From: Rhodobacteraceae bacterium WD3A24
GTDB taxonomy: Bacteria > Pseudomonadota > Alphaproteobacteria > Rhodobacterales > Rhodobacteraceae
Direction: 5' to 3'
NCBI GenBank assembly: GCA_002967695.1
Contig: PUHN01000009.1
Coordinates: 1 to 64,000 of the forward strand
DNA length: 64,000 nt
The position numbers were made by a program, and so were the translations under genes. This document shows, piece by piece, positions 1 through 9,002 of the stretch (positions are counted from its first letter, which is position 1; each line of letters opens with the position of its first letter). The notes under the pieces were generated by a model, which saw only the letters and a list, made by a program, of their open reading frames with translations, did no database searches and was not told the origin of the DNA.

Positions 1-51
1 CGCGTCGCGGCCAGTGCCGTCGCGCTGACGGAGCGCGGGGCCGCGCGATGA
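1..51 (+). CDS. C-terminal end of a protein, probably Kdo transferase WaaA (partial)
   Basis: Frame 1 is open from the window edge to a TGA at 49-51, giving only the last 16 residues of a protein. The stop overlaps the ATG of lpxK as ATGA, so the two are translationally coupled. In Rhodobacterales the gene before lpxK is usually waaA (kdtA), which adds Kdo sugars to lipid A. That identity rests on position alone, since 16 residues carry no diagnostic motif. Confidence 0.5.
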   Translation, partial: RVAASAVALTERGAAR

Positions 52-1061
52 GGCGCCAGCCAGCATTCTGGCACGCCCCGCCGCAGCGGCCGGGGCCGGC
101 CGCGCGCCTGCTCGCCCCGCTCGCCGCGCTTTACGCGCGTGCGACCGCGCGCCGGCTCGCCCGGAGCGGACCGGGGCTTTCCCCCGGCGTGCCGGTGATC
201 TGTCTTGGCAATCTCAACGCGGGCGGGACGGGCAAGACGCCCTCCGTTATCGCCCTGATCGAGCGTCTCGGGGCGCGCGGCGTGGCCGCCCATGTCGTCT
301 CGCGCGGGTATGGCGGGCGGCTCGCCGGCCCGGTGCGGGTGGAGGAGCGCCGCCATTCGGCGCGGGATGTGGGCGACGAGCCGCTGCTGCTGTCGGCCTT
401 CGCGCCGGTCTGGGTCGCGCGTGACCGTGCTGCGGGTGTGCGCGCGGCGCTCGCGGGCGGGGCGGAGGCGATCCTGCTCGATGACGGGTTTCAGGATCCG
501 TCGGTGGCAAAGGAACTTTCCATCCTGGTGGTCGATGCCGTGCGCGGCTTCGGCAACGGGCGCGTGATCCCGGCCGGGCCGCTGCGCGAACCTGTCGCGG
601 CGGGGCTGGCGCGCGCCGACATGGTGCTCTCGATCGGCCCCGATGGCGCGCAGTCGGAATTCCGGGCGCGCTGGGGCGCGGCGCTGGGCGGGCTGGCGCA
701 TCTGACGGGGCGGCTCGTGCCCTTGCAGACCGGCATGCCCTGGGCAGGGCTGCGCGCGCTTGCCTTTGCCGGCATCGGGCACCCCGAGAAGTTCTTCGCA
801 ACGCTGCGCGATCTGGGGGTGGAGCTTGCCCGTGCCGAGGCGCTCGACGACCATCAGCCGCTGACCGATGCGCTCATGGGCCGGCTGGAGCACGAGGCGC
901 GGCTGCGCGGCGCGCAGCTCGTGACCACGGAAAAGGACGCGGTGCGCCTGCCGCCGGGGTTCCGGCAGAAAGTGTTGACCCTGCCGGTGCGCCTCGAGAT
1001 CGACGACGATGCGGCGCTGATCGCCGCGCTCGACAGCCTGTTCACTCCGCCGCGCGGCTGA
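48..1061 (+). CDS. lpxK: Tetraacyldisaccharide 4'-kinase LpxK
   Basis: LpxK phosphorylates the 4' position of the tetraacyldisaccharide-1-phosphate precursor at the inner membrane, giving lipid IVA in lipid A synthesis. The 337-residue length fits the family. A P-loop of the LpxK type, [12 protein letters not shown], lies near residues 54-65, after a hydrophobic arginine-rich N-terminal segment that would contact the membrane. A later DDGFQ motif is also typical. The ATG overlaps the stop of the preceding gene. The 3' end overlaps the convergent CoA-transferase gene by 20 bases. Confidence 0.95.
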   Translation: MRRQPAFWHAPPQRPGPAARLLAPLAALYARATARRLARSGPGLSPGVPVICLGNLNAGGTGKTPSVIALIERLGARGVAAHVVSRGYGGRLAGPVRVEERRHSARDVGDEPLLLSAFAPVWVARDRAAGVRAALAGGAEAILLDDGFQDPSVAKELSILVVDAVRGFGNGRVIPAGPLREPVAAGLARADMVLSIGPDGAQSEFRARWGAALGGLAHLTGRLVPLQTGMPWAGLRALAFAGIGHPEKFFATLRDLGVELARAEALDDHQPLTDALMGRLEHEARLRGAQLVTTEKDAVRLPPGFRQKVLTLPVRLEIDDDAALIAALDSLFTPPRG

Positions 1062-2196
1062 GTTCGGCGCGGATTTCGTCCTCGTGCTCGCCCAGACGCG
1101 GGGCGGGGCGGGAGAGATCGCCCACGCCCCCCGACATCACGAAGGGCGAGCGCACGCCCTTGAGCCCGTCCATGTCGAGCTCCATGCCGCGCGCGCGCAC
1201 CTGCGGATCGTCGAAGACCTCGGCCATGTCGTTGATCGGCCCGGCCGGCACGCCCGCGCCCTCGCAGGCCTCCAGCAGCCCGGCCTTGGTGAACCGCGCG
1301 CTTGCCTCGGACAGCTCGGCCGAGAGCGCCTCGCGGTTTTCCACACGGTCGGCATTGGTCAGATACTGCGGCGCATCGGCCAGATCGGGGCGCGCGAGCA
1401 GGTCGCACAACCGGCGATACTGCCCGTCATTGCCGGTGGCGATGATGATGTGGCCGTCGGTGCAGGGAAACACCTGATAGGGCGACAGGTTGGGGTGGTA
1501 ATTGCCCAGCCGCCGCGGCGACGTGCCCGTGGCCAGATAGTTCATCGCCTGATTGGCCATTATCGCCACCGCCGAGTCCATCAACGCCATGTCGATAAGC
1601 TGGCCCTCGCCGGTGCGGTGGCGCTGCTCGATCGCGGCGAGGATGGCGGTGGCGGCATAGATGCCGGTGAAGATGTCGGTGACCGCCACGCCCACCTTGT
1701 GGGGCTGCCCGTCGGCCGGGCCGGTGACCGACATCAGCCCCGACATGCCCTGGATGATATAGTCATAGCCCGCCCGGTGCGCATAGGGCCCGGTCTGGCC
1801 GAAGCCGGTGATGGAGCAATAGACCAGCCGCGGATTCACGCCGCGCAGGCTTTCATAATCAAGCCCGTATTTCGCCAGCCCGCCGACCTTGAAGTTCTCG
1901 ATCACGACATCGGCGCCGGCGATGAGCTCGCGCACGGTGTGCCGGCCCTCCTCGGTGCGGAAATCGGCGCGGATCGAGCGCTTGCCGCGATTTGTGGCAT
2001 GGAAATAGGCCGCCTCGCGGCTGCCGTCCTCGCGCGTGATGAAGGGCGGGCCCCACTGGCGGGTGTCGTCGCCCGAGGGGCTTTCGACCTTGACGACATC
2101 GGCACCCAGATCGGCCAGCGTCTGGCCCGCCCAGGGGCCGGCGAGGATCCGCGCCAGCTCGATGACGCGCAATCCCTCCAGCGGCCCCTGCATCAT
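1042..2196 (-). CDS. CaiB/BaiF-type class III CoA transferase
   Basis: Family III CoA transferases move CoA between carboxylic acids through an enzyme-bound aspartyl anhydride. The 384-residue protein starts [20 protein letters not shown], the standard N-terminus of the family. It keeps the catalytic aspartate, near residue 145 in the AGYDYIIQ segment, and the following glycine-rich GMSGLM. The start used is the first of two adjacent ATG codons (2196 or 2193), four bases after the DsbA-like gene. An open frame continues upstream to 2472 but runs antiparallel to that gene's coding frame and lacks family similarity. The acid substrate cannot be told from sequence. Confidence 0.88.
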   Translation of the reverse strand: MMQGPLEGLRVIELARILAGPWAGQTLADLGADVVKVESPSGDDTRQWGPPFITREDGSREAAYFHATNRGKRSIRADFRTEEGRHTVRELIAGADVVIENFKVGGLAKYGLDYESLRGVNPRLVYCSITGFGQTGPYAHRAGYDYIIQGMSGLMSVTGPADGQPHKVGVAVTDIFTGIYAATAILAAIEQRHRTGEGQLIDMALMDSAVAIMANQAMNYLATGTSPRRLGNYHPNLSPYQVFPCTDGHIIIATGNDGQYRRLCDLLARPDLADAPQYLTNADRVENREALSAELSEASARFTKAGLLEACEGAGVPAGPINDMAEVFDDPQVRARGMELDMDGLKGVRSPFVMSGGVGDLSRPAPRLGEHEDEIRAELSRAAE

Positions 2197-2200
2197 CGTC

Positions 2201-2884
2201 TCACTCCTCCAGATGGCCGTCGATGATCTCCGCCATATCGGCATAGCCCATGTTGCTGTGCAGCTCGCCATTGATGACGAAAGACGGCGTGCCCGAGACG
2301 TCGTACTCGGCCATGTTCTGCTGATAGCGCGCGACCATGGCCTCGGCCGTCGCCTCGTCCTGCAGGCAGGCGTCGATCTGCGCGTTGTCCATGCCGGCAA
2401 GACGGCCGATGCGGCGCAGATTGTCGCCGACTTCGGCCGGCTCGCCCGAGGTCCAGTCGCTCTGACGCTCATAGATCATGTCGACGATGGCGTAATACCG
2501 CTCCTCGTCGCTGCCGCAGCGGGCCAGAAGCCCGGCCCACAGACCGTAGGCGTCGAAATAGACCTCGCGGGTGACGAACCGCACCTGGCCGGTGTCGATG
2601 TAGTCGGCCTTGAGGTCGGGAAAGACCGTCTCGTGGAAACGGGCGCAGTGCGGGCAGGTGAAGGAGGCGTATTCGATGATCGTCACCGGCGCGTCCGCAT
2701 CGCCCAGCGCGATGTCGTCGATCGCGTCCGCGTCGCCCCCGGTGGCCATGTCGCCGCCGGAGTGGGCGTCCTGCGCCATGGCCGCGCCGACAGGGGAGAG
2801 GCCCGGTTGCGTCGCGGCGAGATACCACCCACCGCCTGCAAGCGTGGCGGCGGCGATGGCGGCGGTCAGAAACCTAGTCGTCAT
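2201..2884 (-). CDS. DsbA-family thiol:disulfide oxidoreductase, exported
   Basis: The 227-residue protein has an N-terminal hydrophobic segment (residues 5-25) that acts as a signal peptide or anchor, then a thioredoxin-like domain with a CPHC active site at residues 77-80 in the EYASFTCPHC context. It fits the DsbA/DsbG-like thioredoxin_4 group that forms or shuffles disulfides in the periplasm. The ATG lies inside the end of the DUF721 gene (11-base overlap). A DUF721 gene followed by a DsbA-family gene, divergent from mutY, is a common order in this bacterial group. The exact substrate and redox partner are unknown. Confidence 0.9.
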   Translation of the reverse strand: MTTRFLTAAIAAATLAGGGWYLAATQPGLSPVGAAMAQDAHSGGDMATGGDADAIDDIALGDADAPVTIIEYASFTCPHCARFHETVFPDLKADYIDTGQVRFVTREVYFDAYGLWAGLLARCGSDEERYYAIVDMIYERQSDWTSGEPAEVGDNLRRIGRLAGMDNAQIDACLQDEATAEAMVARYQQNMAEYDVSGTPSFVINGELHSNMGYADMAEIIDGHLEE

Positions 2885-3428
2885 GTTGGATGCCTTTCAC
2901 GTGTCGGTTTCGGGATAGAACGTTTTGCCCCAGGGCTTCAAGCGCCGCGCGCAGGCCATCGTCGCGCACGTCCCGCGCCGCGTCGGCGGCGCGGCGGCTC
3001 ACCTCGGGGTCGGGGGATGCCTCGGCGGCGGCGGGCGCCGGTGTGAATTGCGCCCGGCCCTCGGCGAAACCCGTGGGCGCGGTCTGGGTGAGCCGGATAT
3101 GCGAGATCGCGTTGTAGCCGTAGCAGGCGTTGACACGTTCGCGTATCTGGGGAAGGCGCATCTGCATCATGGGCGCGGCCGCGCCGGTGGTCAGCAGGGT
3201 CAGCGTGGCGCCGAAGCCGCTTTGAGCATAGCTGATCTTGACGGGGCGGGCCATGCGCGCCGTCTCGTCGCCTACGATCTCGGCCCAGCGGGTCAGCAGC
3301 CGGGTGACGGCGAAGCCGCGCTTCTCCCCCGCCGCGCGGATGCGGGCGGTCAGAAGGGCGCTGGCCGCCTCGAACCCTTTCTGGCGGCGATCGGGCGGTT
3401 GCGCGGGCTGGCGGGGTTTGCGGGCCAT
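2874..3428 (-). CDS. DUF721 (DciA-like) domain protein
   Basis: This 184-residue basic protein begins MARKPRQPAQPP. It carries a DUF721 core with the conserved pattern of a tryptophan-containing helix (LTRWAEIVGDE) followed by beta strands and a tail. DUF721 includes DciA, the helicase loader or operator found in bacteria that lack DnaC, so a role around DnaB is possible. The family is broad and this member has not been placed precisely. The ATG at 3428 is preferred. A GTG at 3443 in the same frame would add five residues, and neither has a strong Shine-Dalgarno site. The gene is divergent from mutY across about 100 bases. Confidence 0.8.
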   Translation of the reverse strand: MARKPRQPAQPPDRRQKGFEAASALLTARIRAAGEKRGFAVTRLLTRWAEIVGDETARMARPVKISYAQSGFGATLTLLTTGAAAPMMQMRLPQIRERVNACYGYNAISHIRLTQTAPTGFAEGRAQFTPAPAAAEASPDPEVSRRAADAARDVRDDGLRAALEALGQNVLSRNRHVKGIQHDD

Positions 3429-3525
3429 TGCGGCGTGAGTCACACTCTGGTCGGTCGGTCCTCGGGGTCTATTCTAGACGCCCACGAAGTCGTGACCAGA
3501 GCAGAGATGGGGCGGGGAATAAAGA

Positions 3526-4602
3526 ATGCGTGACGACGGCACCACCGCCGCCGCAGTCGGGGCGGCGCTTCTGGCGTGGTACGATGTCCATGCTCGCGAC
3601 CTTCCGTGGCGCATCGGCCCGGCCGCGCGGGCGGCGGGCCGCCGCCCCGACCCATTTGCCGTCTGGCTGTCCGAGGTGATGCTCCAGCAGACCACCGTGG
3701 CCGCGGTGCGCGGCTATTTCGCCCGCTTCACGGCGCGCTGGCCGCGTGTCGAGGCCCTCGCCGCCGCTGATGACGGCGAGGTGATGGCCGAGTGGGCCGG
3801 GCTTGGCTACTACGCCCGGGCGCGCAACCTGCTGAAATGCGCGCGGGTGGTCACGGCCGAGCATGGCGGCCGCTTTCCGCGCAGCGCGGCTGCGCTGGAG
3901 AAGCTGCCCGGCATCGGCCCCTACACCGCCGCCGCCATTGCCGCGATCACCTTCGACGAGCCCGCGGCGGTGGTGGACGGAAACGTCGAGCGGGTGTTGG
4001 CCCGGCTCTTTGCCGTGCAGACCCCCCTGCCCGCGGCCAAGCCCGAGCTGCGCGCGCATGCCGCCGCGCTGACCCCCGCCACGCGCCCCGGCTGCCATGC
4101 CCAGGCAGTGATGGATCTGGGCGCGACGGTCTGCACCCCGCGCGCGCCCGCCTGCGGCATCTGTCCGCTCGCGCGGTTCTGTGCCGCGCGCGCTGCAGGC
4201 ATTCAGGGCGATCTTCCCCGCAAGGCGCCCAAGCCTGCCAAGCCGGTCCGCCACGGCGTCGCCTACATCGCGCGCCGCGCCGACGGTGCCTGGCTGCTCG
4301 AACGGCGGCCGGGTCGCGGCCTGCTGGGGGGCATGCTGGGCTGGCCGGGAAGCGACTGGTCGGCCGCCCCCGAACCGGCGCCGCCCGTGGCGGCCGACTG
4401 GCACGCGGCCGGCGAGGTGCGTCACACCTTCACCCATTTCCATCTGCGGCTCGCGGTCAGGCGGGCGGATGTGGCGCAGGACGCAAGGCCCGAGCGGGGC
4501 TTTTTCATGGCGGCTCGCGACTTCCGGCCCGCGGCGCTGCCCACGGTGATGCGCAAGGCGTTCGATCTCGCCCGCACCGCCGGGCTGTCGGGGGCCGAAT
4601 GA
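3526..4602 (+). CDS. mutY: A/G-specific adenine glycosylase MutY
   Basis: MutY removes adenine mispaired with 8-oxoguanine in base-excision repair. The 358-residue protein shows the helix-hairpin-helix LPGIGPYTAAAI (about 127-138), the conserved glutamate of SEVMLQQT (residue 50) and the catalytic aspartate of VVDGNVERVLAR (residue 151). The Cys-X6-Cys-X2-Cys-X5-Cys [4Fe-4S] cluster is formed by cysteines 203, 210, 213 and 219. A C-terminal NUDIX-like half that reads 8-oxoG follows. The ATG is preceded by a purine-rich stretch (GGGGAATAAAG). Confidence 0.95.
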   Translation: MRDDGTTAAAVGAALLAWYDVHARDLPWRIGPAARAAGRRPDPFAVWLSEVMLQQTTVAAVRGYFARFTARWPRVEALAAADDGEVMAEWAGLGYYARARNLLKCARVVTAEHGGRFPRSAAALEKLPGIGPYTAAAIAAITFDEPAAVVDGNVERVLARLFAVQTPLPAAKPELRAHAAALTPATRPGCHAQAVMDLGATVCTPRAPACGICPLARFCAARAAGIQGDLPRKAPKPAKPVRHGVAYIARRADGAWLLERRPGRGLLGGMLGWPGSDWSAAPEPAPPVAADWHAAGEVRHTFTHFHLRLAVRRADVAQDARPERGFFMAARDFRPAALPTVMRKAFDLARTAGLSGAE

Positions 4603-4734
4603 CGCGAACGCGATCGCGGGAGAGGGCGACGACGGCGCGCGGCAAGGCGCCGCGCGGGGGTTCCCTCGCGCGCCCGGCAGGCGCATATTGTCACGGGAGG
4701 TGTGTTCGAGGCGCGGAAGGAAGCGGAGCGTGCG

Positions 4735-5880
4735 ATGACGACACCGGCCCGCGGCATGACGAGACTGCGCGACGCGGCCCCCTTCTGGCTGTCGCTGGGG
4801 CTGATCCCGCTGGCCGCAGCCGGCGCGTGGTGGGGCGGCTGGACGGTGGTTCTGATGCCGCTCTACGCGTGGGCGCTGGTCACGCTGCTGGATGTCTTCG
4901 CGGGGCTCAACGAGGACAACCCCGACACCGAAACGCCCGAGGCCGATCTGTTCTGGTACCGGGCGATCACGCTGATCTGGTTTCCGATCCAGTTCGCCGT
5001 GATCTACGGCATGATCTGGTGGGTGACCTGGACCGATCACCTCAACCTGCTGGAGGTGCTGGTGCTGTTCTTCGGCATCGGCGTGATCTCGGGGACGATC
5101 GGCATCGTCTACGCCCATGAGTTGCTGCACCAGCGCAACCGGCTGGAGCGGTGGCTGGGCGACCTGCTGCTGGCGCTGGTGCTCTACAGCCATTTCCGGT
5201 CCGAGCATCTGCAGGTTCATCACCGCTATGTCGGCACCCCGCGCGACCCGGTGACGGCGCGCTACAACGAGGGCTTCCACCGCTTCTACTTCCGGGTGCT
5301 GCGGGAATGTCCCGTCTCGGCCTTCCGGGCGGAGGCGGCGATGCTGGCGCGCAAGGGGCTGCCCTGGTGGCACCGCTCCAACCCGTTCTGGCGCTACGCG
5401 GCGCTGCAGTTGGGCGCGCTGGCGTTGGCGGCGGCGATCGGCGGATGGGCGGGGCTGGGTCTGTTCCTGGTGCAGGCGGGCTCGGCCGTGTGGCAGCTTG
5501 AGCTGACCAACTACATCGAGCACTACGGGCTGACGCGCAAGCATCTGGGCGAGGGCCGCTACGAGCCGGTTAAGCCGCGCCACAGCTGGAACGCGGCACA
5601 CCGGGCCTCGAACTGGCTGCTGATCAACCTGCAGCGCCATTCCGATCACCACTACAAGCCGGCCCGGCGCTTTCCGCTGTTGCAGACCTATTCCGAGGAC
5701 GAGGCCCCGCAACTGCCCTACGGCTATCCGGCGATGACGACGCTGGCGATGATCCCGCCGCTGTGGCGGCGGGTGATGAACCCGCGCGTGCGCGCCTGGC
5801 GGCGGCAGTTCTACCCCGAAATCGAGGACTGGAAGCTCTACAACAAGGCCCGAACGCCGTTGCCCAAGGGAGCGAGTTGA
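4735..5880 (+). CDS. alkB: AlkB-type alkane 1-monooxygenase
   Basis: AlkB is an inner-membrane non-heme diiron enzyme that hydroxylates the terminal carbon of medium-chain alkanes with electrons from rubredoxin. The 381-residue protein has several membrane segments and all four histidine boxes: HELLHQ (128-133), EHLQVHH (157-163), NYIEHYG (259-265) and LQRHSDHH (299-306). The ATG at 4735 has GGAG six bases upstream. A GTG at 4702 in frame sits directly on its Shine-Dalgarno site and is less likely. No rubredoxin, rubredoxin reductase or alkane regulator gene lies nearby, so electron partners must be encoded elsewhere. Confidence 0.92.
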   Translation: MTTPARGMTRLRDAAPFWLSLGLIPLAAAGAWWGGWTVVLMPLYAWALVTLLDVFAGLNEDNPDTETPEADLFWYRAITLIWFPIQFAVIYGMIWWVTWTDHLNLLEVLVLFFGIGVISGTIGIVYAHELLHQRNRLERWLGDLLLALVLYSHFRSEHLQVHHRYVGTPRDPVTARYNEGFHRFYFRVLRECPVSAFRAEAAMLARKGLPWWHRSNPFWRYAALQLGALALAAAIGGWAGLGLFLVQAGSAVWQLELTNYIEHYGLTRKHLGEGRYEPVKPRHSWNAAHRASNWLLINLQRHSDHHYKPARRFPLLQTYSEDEAPQLPYGYPAMTTLAMIPPLWRRVMNPRVRAWRRQFYPEIEDWKLYNKARTPLPKGAS

Positions 5881-6476
5881 CGGGCTCCGGCAAGCACACT
5901 CGTTCCCGCTGGGCAGTGTCCCACGCCAGTTCCCGAGACACTCCCCTTGCCTTCGGCAAGAGTGGACGCAATATGCTGTTGGAGAAAAAGAGCACACTCT
6001 TGGGCGGGGCGGTCGGTCGCCGCAACCGAATGTCGCGAACGTCCCGCAAGCATGGAATAGTCATGTCGCCAGGCTTCGCAGCATGACGCAGGGCTGTTCT
6101 GCATTCCCCTGCCGAATGCGTTTGGCTGCAGGAGTTTCCAAGGCCACCTTCACTTTCCGCCAAGACATCCTCAGCGCTGCCTCCGGCAGCAGCCGGGCCT
6201 CCCGGGACAGTTCCAGATCGACCTACATCCGGCGCAGGCGGGCGACCAGGGCGCCCGGTTTGATGTGAGCGCCCTGAGCAACCGGCCCGGACGGGCTTTC
6301 ATGCCGATTGTCGCGCCTTTCCATGCGATTGCGCGGCTCAATGCGGCCCGGTAGGCTCGCGGGCACGGGGCACGGGATGGCTCGCGTGCCCGGCGGGCCG
6401 TCGGGGCGTGCATTGTTGTCGGCGCCGCGGGGCGGTAGAACGTGCCGGGCGCCGGCAGCGGCCCCGGTCGCGCCGT
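5881..6476. other. 596-base gap without a convincing gene
   Basis: This stretch between alkB and tRNA-Leu holds no reading frame with clear family similarity. The plus-strand frame that ends in TAG at 6352-6354 stays open for well over 200 bases without a good start. Its last residues (GRAFMPIVAPFHA and a basic tail) read like the C-terminus of a small membrane-associated domain protein, so a decayed gene remnant is possible. The rest looks like ordinary intergenic sequence plus the promoter region of the tRNA. Confidence 0.4.
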
Positions 6477-6562
6477 GCGGGCGTGGTGGAACGGTAGACA
6501 CAAGCGACTTAAAATCGCTAGGGCAATCGCCCGTGCGGGTTCGACTCCCGCCGCCCGCACCA
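6477..6562 (+). tRNA. tRNA-Leu (anticodon UAA)
   Basis: A complete cloverleaf is visible. The acceptor arm GCGGGCG pairs with CGCCCGC (6552-6558) and is followed by ACCA, so CCA is encoded. The anticodon stem AGCGA/TCGCT closes the loop CTTAAAA with anticodon TAA at 6510-6512. A long class II variable arm (GGGCAATCGCCC) and the GGTTCGACTCC T-arm confirm leucine. Confidence 0.97.
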
Positions 6563-6597
6563 GCCCCGGACGGCCAGCCCATTGACCCCGGCCGCCG

Positions 6598-6957
6598 ATG
6601 GGGGCATCACCCGTGGCAATGCTTGTCTACAAGATATTCCGGCGCAGCGAGTGGAACGCCCTGCGCGCCACCGGCGCGAGCGACGGCGCCCCCGTCGACC
6701 TCGCCGACGGCTACATCCACCTGTCCACCGCCGCGCAGGTCGTCGAGACGGCGGCAAGGCATTTCGCGCAAGAGAGCGACCTCGTGCTCGTCGCGCTCGA
6801 CGCCGACGCGCTCGGCCCCGCGCTGCGCTGGGAGCCCTCGCGCGGCGGCGCGCTGTTTCCGCATCTCTATCGGCGATTGCGCATCGAGGATGTCGTTTGG
6901 GACAAGTCCCTGCCGCTCGGCGCGGCGGGGCATATCTTTCCCGAGGGGCTGGTGTGA
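6598..6957 (+). CDS. DUF952 domain protein
   Basis: The 119-residue protein contains the DUF952 pattern: an N-terminal YKIFRRSEW, then [12 protein letters not shown], and a C-terminal PHLYRRL region. DUF952 proteins are small, cytoplasmic and uncharacterised; the fold resembles glutathione S-transferase-associated or ADP-ribosyl-like domains in some annotations. Translation may instead begin at the ATG at 6619 (MLVYKIFRR), which matches the usual family N-terminus better. The stop overlaps the GTG start of pyrD, so the two are co-translated, as in many alphaproteobacteria. Confidence 0.82.
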   Translation: MGASPVAMLVYKIFRRSEWNALRATGASDGAPVDLADGYIHLSTAAQVVETAARHFAQESDLVLVALDADALGPALRWEPSRGGALFPHLYRRLRIEDVVWDKSLPLGAAGHIFPEGLV

Positions 6958-8012
6958 GCGTCGTCGAGCGCGCGGGCCTCGCGCTGCTGCGCCGTGTCGA
7001 TCCCGAACGCGCCCATCGCCTGGCCCTGCTGGGGCTGCGAACGGGGCTGGTGCCCCTGCCGGCCCCGGTCGAGAGCCCGCGCCTGCGGGTGCGGCTTGCC
7101 GGGCTGGACCTGCCCAACCCGGTGGGGCTGGCCGCCGGGTTTGACAAGAACGCGACCGCGCTCGCCCCACTCGGCCGGGCGGGGTTCGGTTTCATCGAGG
7201 TCGGGGCCGTCACGCCGCGCCCGCAACCGGGCAACCCGCGCCCGCGGCTTTTCCGCCTGCCGCGCGACGGGGCGGTGATCAACCGCTTCGGCTTCAACAA
7301 TGACGGGGCCGGCGCCGTCGCCGCGCGGCTTGCGCGGCGCCCGGCGGGCATGGTGGTCGGGCTCAATATCGGCGCCAACAAGGATAGCGCGGATCGCGCC
7401 GGCGACTACGCCGCGGTGATCGCGACCTGCGGGCCGCATATCGACTTCGCCACAGTCAACGTCTCCTCGCCCAACACCGAGCGGCTGCGCGCGCTGCAGG
7501 GCGCAGAGGCGCTCGCCGCGCTGCTTGCGCGGGTGGCCGAGGCGCGCGCGGGCTTGCCAAGTGCGATTCCCGTCTTTCTCAAGATCGCCCCCGACCTGAG
7601 CGACGACGAACTTGCCGCAATCGCCGAGACGGCGCGCGACGGCGGCGTCGACGCGATCATTGCCACCAACACCACGCTCGCCCGCGAAAGCCTGCGAGAG
7701 CCGAATGCCGACGAGGCGGGCGGGCTGTCGGGCGCGCCGCTGTTCGAAAAATCCACGCGCGTGCTCGCACGGCTGTCGCAGCTCACCGACGGGGCGCTGC
7801 CCCTCATCGGCGTGGGCGGCGTCGATTCCGCCGAAACGGCCTATGCCAAGATCCGCGCCGGGGCGAGCGCCGTGCAGATCTACACGGCGCTGAGCTATCA
7901 CGGCCTGTCGCTGGTGGGCCGGATCAATCGCGGACTCGACGCGGCGCTCGAACGCGACACATTCGCAAGCCTTGGCGATGCCGTCGGCACCGCCCGCGAC
8001 GCGTGGCTGTAA
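6954..8012 (+). CDS. pyrD: Dihydroorotate dehydrogenase (quinone), class 2
   Basis: PyrD oxidises dihydroorotate to orotate with FMN and passes electrons to the quinone pool at the inner membrane, in pyrimidine synthesis. The 352-residue protein has the class 2 N-terminal amphipathic extension (HRLALLGL), then [20 protein letters not shown], the active-site serine in [12 protein letters not shown] (about 168-179) and the FMN phosphate loop LIGVGGV. The start is a GTG at 6954 that overlaps the DUF952 stop (GTGTGA). A longer in-frame opening to 6582 has no family similarity. Confidence 0.95.
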   Translation: MSVVERAGLALLRRVDPERAHRLALLGLRTGLVPLPAPVESPRLRVRLAGLDLPNPVGLAAGFDKNATALAPLGRAGFGFIEVGAVTPRPQPGNPRPRLFRLPRDGAVINRFGFNNDGAGAVAARLARRPAGMVVGLNIGANKDSADRAGDYAAVIATCGPHIDFATVNVSSPNTERLRALQGAEALAALLARVAEARAGLPSAIPVFLKIAPDLSDDELAAIAETARDGGVDAIIATNTTLARESLREPNADEAGGLSGAPLFEKSTRVLARLSQLTDGALPLIGVGGVDSAETAYAKIRAGASAVQIYTALSYHGLSLVGRINRGLDAALERDTFASLGDAVGTARDAWL

Positions 8013-8037
8013 TACTTGCGTCCGTGCGCGGGGGCGG

Positions 8038-8250
8038 TCAGTCCGAGAAACCTTCGCGGGGGCCGGTAATCTCGCCCTCGACCACGTGTTCGAGGTCAAT
8101 CCCCTCGATGGTGAGCACCATGCGCGCCTTGAGCGGCTTGCCGGCGACATCCTTGCCGGCCTTGCGCACGGCCTCCTCGATGGCCTGTTGCGAAGTCACC
8201 CCGACCTGCTTGAGAAATTTCCGCATCGACATGTTGAAGACGTCGTCCAT
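8038..8250 (-). CDS. DUF6494 family small protein
   Basis: This 70-residue protein begins MDDVFNMSMRKFLKQVGVTS and ends with a short beta-rich part (LTIEGIDLEHVVEGEI). It matches my memory of the DUF6494 family of short conserved proteobacterial proteins of unknown function. It has no signal peptide or membrane segment. The ATG has a GGAGG-type ribosome site (the complement reads GGAGGAGAGGCAGCG). It is convergent with pyrD. Confidence 0.75.
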   Translation of the reverse strand: MDDVFNMSMRKFLKQVGVTSQQAIEEAVRKAGKDVAGKPLKARMVLTIEGIDLEHVVEGEITGPREGFSD

Positions 8251-8300
8251 CGCTGCCTCTCCTCCTTGTCAGTGCGCCCTGTGGCGGGCCGGACGCGCAT

Positions 8301-9002
8301 CTATTCGATCAGCCGCTGCAGGACGATCTCGCCGGTCTGCGGCCCCGCCCATTGCCGGGACTGCCAGATGAAATCGCCCGCGCGCTCGCGCCAGTAGATG
8401 TTGACGAATTCCTGCCCCTCGCCGCTGCAGCGCTCCTCGAAGCGGCGCGTCGGGCGCGACTGACCGAGACTCTCCAGCGTCTCGGCCGGCCCCGGCCTGA
8501 CCACGCAGCGATAGCGCCGCACCAGCGTCGCGCGGTCGCCGCCGAGGCGGCGATGGACGCGCGTTGCCGCCCCGCCGCGCCCGGCGGAGATGAGCGCGCG
8601 TGTGCGGCTGGCATCCACGCTCATCAGGTCATGGCCGAGATTGCGCGTGGCCACCAGAATCCCGTCGCGCAGCGCCAGCGTAGTGTTGTCGGTCGTGCTC
8701 CAGGTCTCCACATTGCCGTTCACTCCGATGCGCCCGAGCGTGGCGGTGGCGTCACGGGCGGGGATGACGGCCAGAAGCACCGGGTCGGTGACGCCCTCGA
8801 GCGCCCCTTCGGGCAGGGCGACGGGCGCGGCGGTGCCGCCCGTCCCGGCGCTGTCTGTCTCCCCGCCGCCCAGGTTCAGGCGCCCGGCGATCTGGGCGAC
8901 CTCACTGACGCGATCGGGCAGCTCCCCTTCGGAACTGCACCCCGCAAGCACGGCGACCACGCCGAAAAGAAGCCCCCGCCACATCAAACCTGCCCGCGTC
9001 AT
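8301..9002 (-). CDS. yjbF: YjbF-like outer-membrane lipoprotein
   Basis: The 233-residue protein has a lipoprotein signal with the lipobox LAGC (acylated Cys near residue 22) and a YjbF/GfcB-type domain, including the WRERAGDFIWQSRQW segment near the end. YjbF and its homologue GfcB belong to exopolysaccharide or group 4 capsule clusters (yjbEFGH, gfc). Its ATG overlaps the stop of the YjbH gene (ATGA), so the two form an operon. Only YjbF and YjbH are present here, without yjbE, yjbG or polysaccharide synthesis genes. Confidence 0.8.
   Translation of the reverse strand: MTRAGLMWRGLLFGVVAVLAGCSSEGELPDRVSEVAQIAGRLNLGGGETDSAGTGGTAAPVALPEGALEGVTDPVLLAVIPARDATATLGRIGVNGNVETWSTTDNTTLALRDGILVATRNLGHDLMSVDASRTRALISAGRGGAATRVHRRLGGDRATLVRRYRCVVRPGPAETLESLGQSRPTRRFEERCSGEGQEFVNIYWRERAGDFIWQSRQWAGPQTGEIVLQRLIE

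Noticed and set aside
6171-6582. Minus-strand frames of 119 and 129 codons across tRNA-Leu
   Set aside because: They are the familiar false translations of a tRNA gene complement (GVEPARAIA and [11 protein letters not shown] type) and appear in many genomes as spurious proteins.
6582-6956. An upstream extension of pyrD to 6582
   Set aside because: The extra part lies over the DUF952 gene in another frame and is unlike any PyrD N-terminus; the GTG at 6954 gives the family-typical start.
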